Of a stretch of DNA of 23,543 bases, positions 8,371-14,589 are shown in pieces. Source of the DNA: Pseudomonadota bacterium (GTDB taxonomy: Bacteria; Pseudomonadota; Gammaproteobacteria; Burkholderiales; Thiobacillaceae). A model generated the notes under the pieces. It worked only from the letters and a program-made list of their open reading frames with translations, was not told where the DNA came from and made no database searches. Every line of letters starts with the position of its first letter. Within the stretch, counting starts at the first letter, position 1. The stretch lies in the NCBI GenBank assembly GCA_021847385.1, contig JAJZTV010000006.1:1-23543 (forward strand), in the 5' to 3' direction. Made by a program: the position numbers and the translations under genes.

Positions 8371-8624
8371 GCCAGCTTATCCAGCCGGGCCAGATGTGCC
8401 TCGGCCGATTCGCTCACGGCGCGGCCGGCCGCCAGGTCGGCGCGGGTTTCGGCCAGCGCGGCCTCCAGCTCGCACTCACGCAGATAGTGGTAATGGGCCA
8501 CGTCCATCACCACAAAACGCTCCTTGCCGCGCACCGAAATCACCGCCTCGGGCTGCTCGTCCAGTGCGGCCTCGATGACGGACACGCCCTTGGTCTTCAA
8601 GTCGTTGGCGCTGATCGTAGCCAT
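8367..8624 (-). CDS. Phd/YefM-family antitoxin (pair 1)
   Basis: An 85-residue protein. The ATG at 8624 follows AAAGGA; the frame is open upstream but lacks family sequence there. The N-terminal MATISANDLKTKGVSVIEAAL is the Phd/YefM DNA-binding and dimerisation start, followed by the AVISVRGKERFVVMDVAHYHYLRE strand-helix unit. The acidic C-terminal tail should wrap the toxin. It is expected to neutralise the toxin at 8092-8370 and to repress its own promoter. It overlaps the toxin start by 4 bp. Confidence 0.85.
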   Translation of the reverse strand: MATISANDLKTKGVSVIEAALDEQPEAVISVRGKERFVVMDVAHYHYLRECELEAALAETRADLAAGRAVSESAEAHLARLDKLA

Positions 8625-8670
8625 GGTCAATCCTTTACAAGTCAATGGTTTGCATTGAAGCATGCCATTA

Positions 8671-8701
8671 ACAGTGCTGTCAATCGCACTATTATAGGTG
8701 C
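8671..8701 (-). promoter_or_regulatory. Likely autoregulated promoter of toxin-antitoxin pair 1
   Basis: On the minus strand a perfect TATAAT (8696-8691) lies inside an inverted repeat, GCAC-8-GTGC (8701-8686). A second near-palindrome, ACAGTGCTGT, lies at 8671-8680. The antitoxin ATG is about 65 bp downstream. A -10 box framed by a small palindrome is the usual layout for Phd-type autorepression. No good -35 box is visible. Confidence 0.45.
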
Positions 8702-8747
8702 GGATTATTGGGTGATTTGTCGTTCTAAACGCGGCTGAATGCCCAGT

Positions 8748-8793
8748 AATGCGCAACATTGCGCAATGTATTGGTTGCGCGATATTGCGCATT
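8748..8793. repeat. Cluster of TTGCGC/GCGCAA inverted repeats
   Basis: AATGCGCAA (8748-8756) and TTGCGCATT (8785-8793) form perfect 9-bp arms. Between them lie a self-complementary ATTGCGCAAT (8758-8767) and another TTGCGC (8775-8780). It sits between the sulfotransferase stop (8818) and the promoter of toxin-antitoxin pair 1. It could be a multi-site operator or a 3' structural element; there is no T-run to make it an intrinsic terminator. Confidence 0.6.
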
Positions 8794-8817
8794 AAGTATC
8801 AGCGGGTGTAAGCCCGC

Positions 8818-9576
8818 CTAGTCATCTACCCCCAGCGCATCCGCCGCCCGGGCCATGATCTGCCGGCGGCAGTCTTCATACACTGCCTGGGCCGGGCTTA
8901 GTACCTCATCCGGCACGGTCACGTGCGAGTAATCCACCGGGGTGCGGTCGATACGGCCGCTGTGGATGCGGGCGGACGAGTCGCCCTTTCGGGCCTTGCC
9001 GGTGTGGCTGAAGATTTGATAGCGCTCGCTCAAGGGCGAATCCAGCTCCAGCCAGTGGCTGAGCCTGGGCAGCAACTGCTCGGGCGCGCGCTGGAACAGC
9101 TCGGCATCGAAATAGAAAAAGGGCAGGGGGCTGGTGCGGCTGAACTCGGCCAGCGCCTGCAGCCGCGCCATGTAGTAGTTGGCCGCTTCAAGCGGCGAGG
9201 CATAAGGCTCGGCCGCCGCCTTTTGCGCGAACAGGTCGACAATGCTCTTGATCGCGTGTTCCGGCTGCAGCAGCGAAACCAGAACCTTCACCTGCGGCAG
9301 GCCCAGCTGCTCGGGCTGCAAGGCATAGTCGTTGTGCAGCAGCTTGTCGAACAGATAACGGCTGCCCGCCTTGAGCGCATCGCCTTCCAAAAACACCTCC
9401 AGCTGCCTGTCCAGCGCGGCGGCATCCTGATAGCTGATGTGCATTTCGTAATAGCCGTTGATCTGCGGGTGTGAGCCGAGAATATGCCCGGCCAGGCTGG
9501 TAAAGGCCCGCATATGGCTGAGCAGGAAGATTCGGGCGTGGCGTTCGGACATGGCGTTCATGGAATCGGACTTCAT
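8818..9576 (-). CDS. Sulfotransferase-like P-loop protein
   Basis: About 252 residues if the ATG at 9576 is used; ATGs at 9561 and 9552 are also possible and none has a strong ribosome-binding site. The N-terminal ARIFLLSHMRAFTSLAGHIL followed by GSHPQINGYYEMH matches the PAPS 5'-phosphosulfate-binding region of sulfotransferases. The C-terminal HTGKARKGDSSARIHSGRI resembles their 3'-phosphate/acceptor region. The family moves sulfate from PAPS to hydroxyl groups of glycans or small molecules. Its neighbour on the far side of toxin-antitoxin pair 1 is the glycosyltransferase candidate, so a surface glycan is a reasonable acceptor (inference). A fragment of a second copy lies at 11641-11727. 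Confidence 0.7.
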   Translation of the reverse strand: MKSDSMNAMSERHARIFLLSHMRAFTSLAGHILGSHPQINGYYEMHISYQDAAALDRQLEVFLEGDALKAGSRYLFDKLLHNDYALQPEQLGLPQVKVLVSLLQPEHAIKSIVDLFAQKAAAEPYASPLEAANYYMARLQALAEFSRTSPLPFFYFDAELFQRAPEQLLPRLSHWLELDSPLSERYQIFSHTGKARKGDSSARIHSGRIDRTPVDYSHVTVPDEVLSPAQAVYEDCRRQIMARAADALGVDD

Positions 9577-9844
9577 CGGGCAAGGCGGCAATCTGCCTTG
9601 CCACCCATTTGCACAGCCAGAATCATAACAATCTCCGCCCCGGCGGCGGGTAATCGACACGGCGGTCGCGCAGGTGGTTGCCGCCGCGAAAGCCATGGCG
9701 GCGGAGCGGGGCAGGGGTGCAGTCTTTTAGCCATTAGTGTCAGGAATGACCAGGCTGCCCGACTAATCCAGGTAAACCGTGTGGGCCGGCGCACCTGGCC
9801 CACTGGCCGATTATCGTGAACACAGCCTAAACGAGCCAAAGCCC

Positions 9845-11173
9845 ATGTTTTCAATGCGAATTCTGCCCACCCTCCTGCTCGCCCTCAGCCTGGGCACCCT
9901 GGCCAGTGCCTGCGCCAAGGAAACCCCCACGGCGTCCGCCAAGCCGGTCGTGAACGACCCCCATGCCCAGCTCGACAGCATCGTGCTCGGCATGGGTTGC
10001 TTCTGGGGCGCGGAAAAGCGCATGTCCGAACTGCCGGGCGTGGTCGATGTGGAAAGCGGCTATGCCAATGGCGACATCGCGGGCAGCTATCAAGCCATCC
10101 TCACCCACGAGCGCGCCGTGCGCGCCGGCCGCACCAGCCAGCGCAACCATGCCGAAGTGGTGAAGGTGAGCTTCGACCCCAGCCAAACCACGCTGGAGGC
10201 TGTGCTGATCAAATTCTGGGAAAGCCACGACCCCACCCAGGGCGACCGCCAGGGCAACGACGTCGGCAGCAACTATCGCAGCGCCATCTACACCCATGGC
10301 CCAGCCCAGCAGGAAATCGCCCAAAAAACCCGCGCCGTCTACCAGCAGGCGCTAAGCCGGGCCGGGCGAGGCGGCATCACCACCGAAATCGCGCCGCTCA
10401 AAAACTACTACCCCGCCGAGGACTACCACCAGGACTACCTCAAGAAAAACCCCAACGGCTATTGCGGCCTGGGCGGCACCGGCGTGAAATACCCCGGCTC
10501 GACCCATGCCGCGCCCGCCGTCACCCAGGCGCCCCGGCTGGACGGCAAGGCCCTCAACTTCGAGCGGCAACTGGTGGTGTTCGAGGCGGCCGACTGCGCC
10601 TTCTGCAAACAATTCAAGGCCGAAGTGCTCGACCACTGGCAGTCGCCCGTGGCCATCAAAAGCACACTCAACCCCACCGCCCCCACCGGCTGGCAACTGG
10701 ACAAGGCCCTGTTCGCCACCCCCACCATCGTGCTGTTCGAGCAAGGCCGCGAAGTCTCGCGCTACACCGGCTACAGCGGCCAGGCCGCCTTCTGGCAGTG
10801 GCTGGGCTTTCAACTGCTGACGCCCGTGCAACGCAAGATCGCCTTCGAGCAAGGCACCGAGCGCCCCGGCACCGGCTCGCACCTGGATGAAAAGCGCCCC
10901 GGCACCTTTGTCGACCCCATCACCGGCGCGGCCCTGTTTCGCAGCGACGCCAAGTTCAACAGCGGCACCGGTTGGCCCAGCTTCTTCAACCCGGTGCCGG
11001 GCGCACTCACCCTGCACGAAGACAACGCCCATGGCATGAAGCGGGTGGAAGTGAAGAGCGCCAGCTCGGGCATCCACCTCGGCCACGTCTTCGACGACGG
11101 CCCGCCGCCCACCGGCAAGCGCTACTGCATCAACGGCAACGTGCTGAAATTCGTGCCCGACGCGGGCAAGTGA
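9845..11173 (+). CDS. msrAB: Exported MsrA-thioredoxin-MsrB fusion (PilB-like)
   Basis: A 442-residue repair enzyme for oxidised methionine in exported proteins. It starts with a signal sequence (hydrophobic residues 5-20) ending in LASAC, which may be a lipobox. MsrA follows, with catalytic C52 in GCFWG and C-terminal GYCGLGG. A thioredoxin-like domain comes next, with C251-A-F-C254 and ATPT (the cis-proline region). MsrB comes last, with catalytic C428 in RYCINGN. The MsrB part lacks the CxxC zinc pairs, as in non-zinc PilB-type forms. In Neisseria PilB the thioredoxin-like domain comes first; here it lies between MsrA and MsrB. The start at 9845 has a weak ribosome-binding site; 9854 is an alternative. 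Transcription ends at the 11219 hairpin. Confidence 0.9.
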   Translation: MFSMRILPTLLLALSLGTLASACAKETPTASAKPVVNDPHAQLDSIVLGMGCFWGAEKRMSELPGVVDVESGYANGDIAGSYQAILTHERAVRAGRTSQRNHAEVVKVSFDPSQTTLEAVLIKFWESHDPTQGDRQGNDVGSNYRSAIYTHGPAQQEIAQKTRAVYQQALSRAGRGGITTEIAPLKNYYPAEDYHQDYLKKNPNGYCGLGGTGVKYPGSTHAAPAVTQAPRLDGKALNFERQLVVFEAADCAFCKQFKAEVLDHWQSPVAIKSTLNPTAPTGWQLDKALFATPTIVLFEQGREVSRYTGYSGQAAFWQWLGFQLLTPVQRKIAFEQGTERPGTGSHLDEKRPGTFVDPITGAALFRSDAKFNSGTGWPSFFNPVPGALTLHEDNAHGMKRVEVKSASSGIHLGHVFDDGPPPTGKRYCINGNVLKFVPDAGK

Positions 11174-11218
11174 ACGGCACCCGAAAAAACGCGCCAGCGA
11201 GCAAAAGGCCGCAGCCAT

Positions 11219-11247
11219 AAAAAAACCCCGGCAAGCCGGGGTTTTTT
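11219..11247. terminator. Bidirectional Rho-independent terminator
   Basis: CCCCGGC-AA-GCCGGGG forms a GC-rich stem with an A-run on the left and a T-run of six on the right, so it works from both sides. It lies between the convergent ends of msrAB and the cold-shock gene. Confidence 0.92.
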
Positions 11248-11262
11248 GTTCAGCCAGAGCGC

Positions 11263-11466
11263 TTACGCAGCCAGAATATTCGCAGCCTGCTTGCCTTTGG
11301 GGCCGGTGGTGACATTGAAGCTGACGCGTTGGTTTTCTTGCAGCGACTTGAAGCCCTCTGCCTTGATCTCCGAGAAGTGCGCGAAGAGGTCATCGCCACC
11401 CGCATCCGGAGTGATAAAACCAAAGCCTTTGGCGTCGTTGAACCACTTAACAGTACCTGTTTCCAT
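11263..11466 (-). CDS. Cold-shock protein, CspA family
   Basis: A 67-residue single cold-shock domain covering the whole protein. [21 protein letters not shown] contains the RNP1 motif (KGFGFI), and DDLFAHFS is RNP2. Such proteins bind single-stranded RNA and DNA and act as RNA chaperones. The ATG at 11466 follows AAAGGAAATAGGTA, a good ribosome-binding region. The upstream DNA is AT-rich, consistent with a long 5' leader as in cspA genes, but the promoter was not located. It is convergent with msrAB across the shared terminator. Confidence 0.95.
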   Translation of the reverse strand: METGTVKWFNDAKGFGFITPDAGGDDLFAHFSEIKAEGFKSLQENQRVSFNVTTGPKGKQAANILAA

Positions 11467-11640
11467 TACCTATTTCCTTTAATAAACACATTTGGGCGAC
11501 ATGCCCGATCTATCGAATATCAAGGGAAAAGAGGCCAACTGAAAGGTACCGCTAGTGAATCTTGAATCCTACAGACATAACTCAGACGTCTGGTGTGGGG
11601 ATTAAGTTCAAGCTTATTTTGAATTAATCCGTGCCTGGCC
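11467..11640. other. cspA leader and island-edge spacer with palindromes
   Basis: No gene is seen here. The right part nearest cspA should be its 5' leader. CAGACGTCTG (11583-11592) is a perfect palindrome. At 11599-11630, GGATTAA and TTCAA arms face TTGAA and TTAATCC to form an almost perfect stem (one bulged G) with a 7-base loop. The latter directly abuts the sulfotransferase fragment at 11641. Confidence 0.6.
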
Positions 11641-11727
11641 TCGTTGATATGTGGGCGCGAGTCGAGAATATGCCCCGCCAGGTTGGTAAAGGCGCGCATG
11701 TGGCTGTGCAGGAAGATGCGGGCGTGG
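11641..11727 (-). pseudogene. N-terminal fragment of a second sulfotransferase gene
   Basis: This 87-bp piece aligns without gaps to 9455-9541 of the intact sulfotransferase gene, with about a dozen mismatches counted by eye. On the minus strand it still reads in frame (HARIFLHSHMRAFTNLAGHI...), covering the PAPS-binding motif. There is no start codon upstream and homology stops at 11641, next to the inverted repeat at 11599-11630. Most differences are conservative or silent, pointing to an old paralogue under selection before truncation rather than a recent copy. Confidence 0.8.
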
Positions 11728-11767
11728 TTGCTAGGCGCGTATATGTTTACGTCAAAGATTTCATACC

Positions 11768-12883
11768 TTATGCGTCAGCTTTCTCAAACGCCTCAAGCAT
11801 AGCCAAGGCCCGCTCATCAGGTTGTGCATCGTGCGTTTTGTCCTCAAGTGTCCCTGTATCGTGACGTGGCACATCCAAATTTAATCGTTCTCTCATTTCC
11901 ACAACATCGTTTTCTTCCAACCTATTCAGGAAGTATTCAACAACTTTCTGCCGGATATTTTCGTCAATTATCCCCCCGATGGTCACACCTTTAACATCTA
12001 TGCCAAAGATCGCTGCATACAGGAGCCCCGCAATAACAATCCGACGGCCTGCTTGGTCGCTGAATCCAAGGGAGCCCCAGATTGATCCAGGTGACATGAA
12101 CTCTGCAACGGTCTTAAGCTCAAAATCACCAGTTCGCCTGAACTGCGCGAAGAGAGCATCAAAATCAGTGGCCGGGTCATACAGAATCGCCTCATATGAT
12201 CGCGTAACCACTTCAAGCTCGGTGAGAATCCGAAAAACCTGGCTAACACTATAACTATTGATCGCTTCCTTCTGCTTAATCCGTGCAGATATGTAAACAC
12301 GATCGCCATAGCGAAATACGGGGTAGAGGAGGTGATACAGCGCGGTCCAGTAGCTATCTATATTGAATACAGTTTGTCTTGCCGAGATGCTGCGTTTCAT
12401 GGCCGTTGGTAAAGAAGACCGGCTCATCACAGGTCCCCATTGAACCGCACGCCTTAGCTTGTATGACATATCCGAGTATGAATTTTTATTTTCGTCATAA
12501 AAGTATCGAACAGGGCTTGTATCGACGAAGGGGTTGCCAATAACACGCCCTACAGAAAGGCTGCCTTCATCGATTGTCACAACAAGATCTCCTACAGAAA
12601 TTTCGCCAAGAAAGGTCTTAACCTGGTTGAAATAGCTGTGAGCGCGGTACTTAGTCGCAGCTTCATCTCCTTTTTTGATCTCGCGCTGTTCAATAGATGA
12701 CCTAAGAGCTTTCAAGTCTGGGTAATACGGATCATTGTGCGCACTGCCAGCTACAAGATCATCGATGTGCCCAATTGCCACCAACCCAGACTGTCTAAAG
12801 TGGCTAACAAAATCGCCTCTGGATGCGCGAACAACCCAATATCGCTGATTTTTTGGACGTTCAAATATCGCCAATGTTTTCAT
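11768..12883 (-). CDS. Defence-associated protein with PUA/EVE-like N-terminus
   Basis: A 371-residue protein. Residues 1-190 look like the PUA-like (EVE-like) module found ahead of Mrr-type nucleases: RYWVVRASRGDFVSHFRQSGLVAIGH, then GDLVVTIDEGSLSVGRVIG, then the RAVQWGPVMSRSSLP and SARQTVFNI blocks. That module is thought to read modified bases. No nuclease motif follows; instead there is a hydrophobic stretch (IVIAGLLYAAIFGIDVKG, about residues 275-295) and an acidic tail. The gene is clearly AT-richer than the rest of the window, which suggests separate transfer. The ATG at 12883 follows a GGGGGA ribosome-binding site. It is the last gene of the defence operon, 32 bp after the truncated endonuclease. 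The domain assignment is from memory of motifs and moderate; the function is unknown. Confidence 0.5.
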   Translation of the reverse strand: MKTLAIFERPKNQRYWVVRASRGDFVSHFRQSGLVAIGHIDDLVAGSAHNDPYYPDLKALRSSIEQREIKKGDEAATKYRAHSYFNQVKTFLGEISVGDLVVTIDEGSLSVGRVIGNPFVDTSPVRYFYDENKNSYSDMSYKLRRAVQWGPVMSRSSLPTAMKRSISARQTVFNIDSYWTALYHLLYPVFRYGDRVYISARIKQKEAINSYSVSQVFRILTELEVVTRSYEAILYDPATDFDALFAQFRRTGDFELKTVAEFMSPGSIWGSLGFSDQAGRRIVIAGLLYAAIFGIDVKGVTIGGIIDENIRQKVVEYFLNRLEENDVVEMRERLNLDVPRHDTGTLEDKTHDAQPDERALAMLEAFEKADA

Positions 12884-12915
12884 TCCCGTCCCCCTGTCCG
12901 AGAGTCAAAAATATG

Positions 12916-13332
12916 TTATTCGGTATCACCACCACGCGTTTCACCGACCTTTAAGCCCTGAAGGCGAAAAGCCTCGCCCACCAGCATTTCAAATTCCTGC
13001 CAGCTCATTTTCAGCAGGGCGCTCTGCTGGCAACTAATCTGCTCGACCAAGTGGATGTGCTTGCGTCGCTTTAAGGCCAAGACCAAAGCGCCGATCAGAA
13101 AGGCGGAAGGCAAAACGTACTGCCCAATCATGGCAAAGGTTTTCCATAGTTGTGCCGTGACCATGTCGCCAATTTGTCCGGGTACTGTCGCGATGGCTAT
13201 TTCGCGCGTTGCATCGTGGCGTAAGGCAAGATAGGCCGCTATGGCCAATAATATGCCCAGCCACCAAGGCAGCTTGGCGGTGATCTCGATCAGGTCATCG
13301 AGCGCGCTTTGCTTTTGTTTACGTCGTGCCAT
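12916..13332 (-). CDS. Membrane-anchored Mrr-type restriction endonuclease, C-terminally truncated
   Basis: A 138-residue remnant from the ATG at 13332 (GGGGGATACC before it). Two membrane segments (PWWLGILLAIAAYLAL and YVLPSAFLIGALVLAL) precede MSWQEFEMLVGEAFRLQGLKV. This layout is that of a known restriction endonuclease family in which the last block leads into the GGG.DGGVD..QCK catalytic core. Here the frame stops at GETRGGDTE, just before the catalytic Asp and the QxK motif, and no remnant of the core is seen in other frames downstream. It is therefore almost certainly inactive as a nuclease. The break coincides with the start of the AT-rich gene downstream. It could equally be annotated as a pseudogene. 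Confidence 0.7.
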   Translation of the reverse strand: MARRKQKQSALDDLIEITAKLPWWLGILLAIAAYLALRHDATREIAIATVPGQIGDMVTAQLWKTFAMIGQYVLPSAFLIGALVLALKRRKHIHLVEQISCQQSALLKMSWQEFEMLVGEAFRLQGLKVGETRGGDTE

Positions 13333-13369
13333 GGTATCCCCCCCGCACATTTTTATTGTGATGCTGGTT

Positions 13370-14224
13370 TTAATGACTGCCTTGTAATTCCTTGAGTGTC
13401 CGGCCACTTGTGTCTTTCCACTCTATTCGGCCGTTCGCACTGCGACCGAGTATGACGGTGGCGGCAGTCGAGGGCGAGCTGAACACATAATCCTGGGTAA
13501 AACGGTAAACATCGCCATCGCATTGCAATACGCCATTGGCGATCAGTTCCTGGCGAAGGTCGTACATGCCGCGCACATGCTGCTGCATAGACGGCGCGGT
13601 CTCGCCCACTGCATGCGAGCCAGCCTTGACCACAAGGCCCTGGGTGGTCTCATAGCCAATGGCCTTCACGCCTTTGCCTACGCAGGCTAGCAACTCGTTT
13701 GTTTCAGTCACAGTTTTTGCCGTTGCTTGCTCAAAGGCGTGGATGCCCAGTACCGGCAGCATACCCAGTAGGTTGTCCAGAAAGACCTGCATATCGGCGC
13801 AATCCGATTCGGATAGGCTGGGTTCGGCCGGCTGGTTGCCGTTGTCCAAGGGCACGCGCTTGGCGGCCTTGGCAAGGCGGATCAAATTGGCTTCAAGGAA
13901 TTGCACATGCGCCTTGTTGAGCTGGCCCGGCCCGGCGACGATGCAGACGGCACGATTCCAGAAATCCTTTTGCGCGTAGTGGCTGTCCAGACGTGGGCGA
14001 ATCGGGTCGCCTTCGCCGATATACAACATTTCGCCCTCGCCGTCCTCGCGTGGGCCGAGCAGCAAGTAGACGCCGGTTTGCTCCAACTCCGCCCGTTGCC
14101 TGATCTTGGGCAATAAGGGGCGCGGAAAGACGATGGCCTTGCCTACCCAGTTTGACCTCTCGACGATGCGTAAACCGTCAGGGTCGCCATCGGCTACAAA
14201 AATCCGGAGTGAGAATGGTTGCAT
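13370..14224 (-). CDS. GIY-YIG nuclease with C-terminal DUF4357 domain
   Basis: A 284-residue protein. A family-typical opening (IFVADGDPDGLRIVERSNW) precedes a GIY-YIG domain: GVYLLLG at 51-57, LYIGEGD at 67-73, arginines at 76 and 78, and the metal-binding glutamate E111 in FLEANLI. The C-terminal 70 residues form DUF4357 (VKAGSHA, RFTQDYVFSSPSTAATVILGR, EWKDTSGRTLKEL). Such proteins often sit beside restriction-modification genes, but their role is not defined. AGGAG lies 8 bases before the ATG. It follows the DUF6883-like gene by 26 bp and precedes the truncated endonuclease by 37 bp, so it is part of the same operon. Confidence 0.82.
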   Translation of the reverse strand: MQPFSLRIFVADGDPDGLRIVERSNWVGKAIVFPRPLLPKIRQRAELEQTGVYLLLGPREDGEGEMLYIGEGDPIRPRLDSHYAQKDFWNRAVCIVAGPGQLNKAHVQFLEANLIRLAKAAKRVPLDNGNQPAEPSLSESDCADMQVFLDNLLGMLPVLGIHAFEQATAKTVTETNELLACVGKGVKAIGYETTQGLVVKAGSHAVGETAPSMQQHVRGMYDLRQELIANGVLQCDGDVYRFTQDYVFSSPSTAATVILGRSANGRIEWKDTSGRTLKELQGSH

Positions 14225-14250
14225 TCGAAATGCTCCTATTCGTTCTCGTC

Positions 14251-14589
14251 TCAGTGTTTAGGGTGGGCCGTAATCAATCGTGGGCATGGGTTGTGCGGTT
14301 GAACCTCCCATACCGTTCGGATGCAAGGCGTTGTGCCATCGGCGGCAGGGAAGTTGCAATCCACGACATAACGCGTGCCGTATTGATCGGTCTTTTGCTC
14401 AACCACAGGGTTTGAACGAGGGTGCGCGAGCAAGGCTTGTTCTAGACTCGCCCATGCGGTAACACTGAAGCTCAAGCCGATAAAGTACTTGGCCTTGGTT
14501 TTGCCAATGGGGTGGTCAATGTTCAGCAGGTAATCGAGAATCTTCTTTTGCTCGACAAAGGCGCAATCGAGATTGGGGATTTGCGGCAT
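14251..14589 (-). CDS. DUF6883-like small protein, possible toxin partner of Res-fused DUF4926
   Basis: A 112-residue protein from the ATG at 14589; a GTG one codon upstream is also possible. IPNLDCAFVEQKKILDYLLN, then HPIGKTKAKYF, then YGTRYVVDCNFPAADG and RTVWEV, ending PRLITAHP, is the layout I know for DUF6883. That family is commonly found next to small DUF4926 proteins, a pairing that looks like a toxin-antitoxin module though activity is unproven. Its ATG overlaps the res stop as TGATG, so it is translationally coupled to res, whose C-terminus is a DUF4926-like domain. A GCAGGTGA ribosome-binding site is encoded within the end of res. Confidence 0.65.
   Translation of the reverse strand: MPQIPNLDCAFVEQKKILDYLLNIDHPIGKTKAKYFIGLSFSVTAWASLEQALLAHPRSNPVVEQKTDQYGTRYVVDCNFPAADGTTPCIRTVWEVQPHNPCPRLITAHPKH

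Noticed and set aside
11467..11767. Integrase or tRNA attachment site for the defence island
   Set aside because: No integrase, tRNA gene or matching direct repeats at both island ends were found; only palindromes and a pseudogene fragment.
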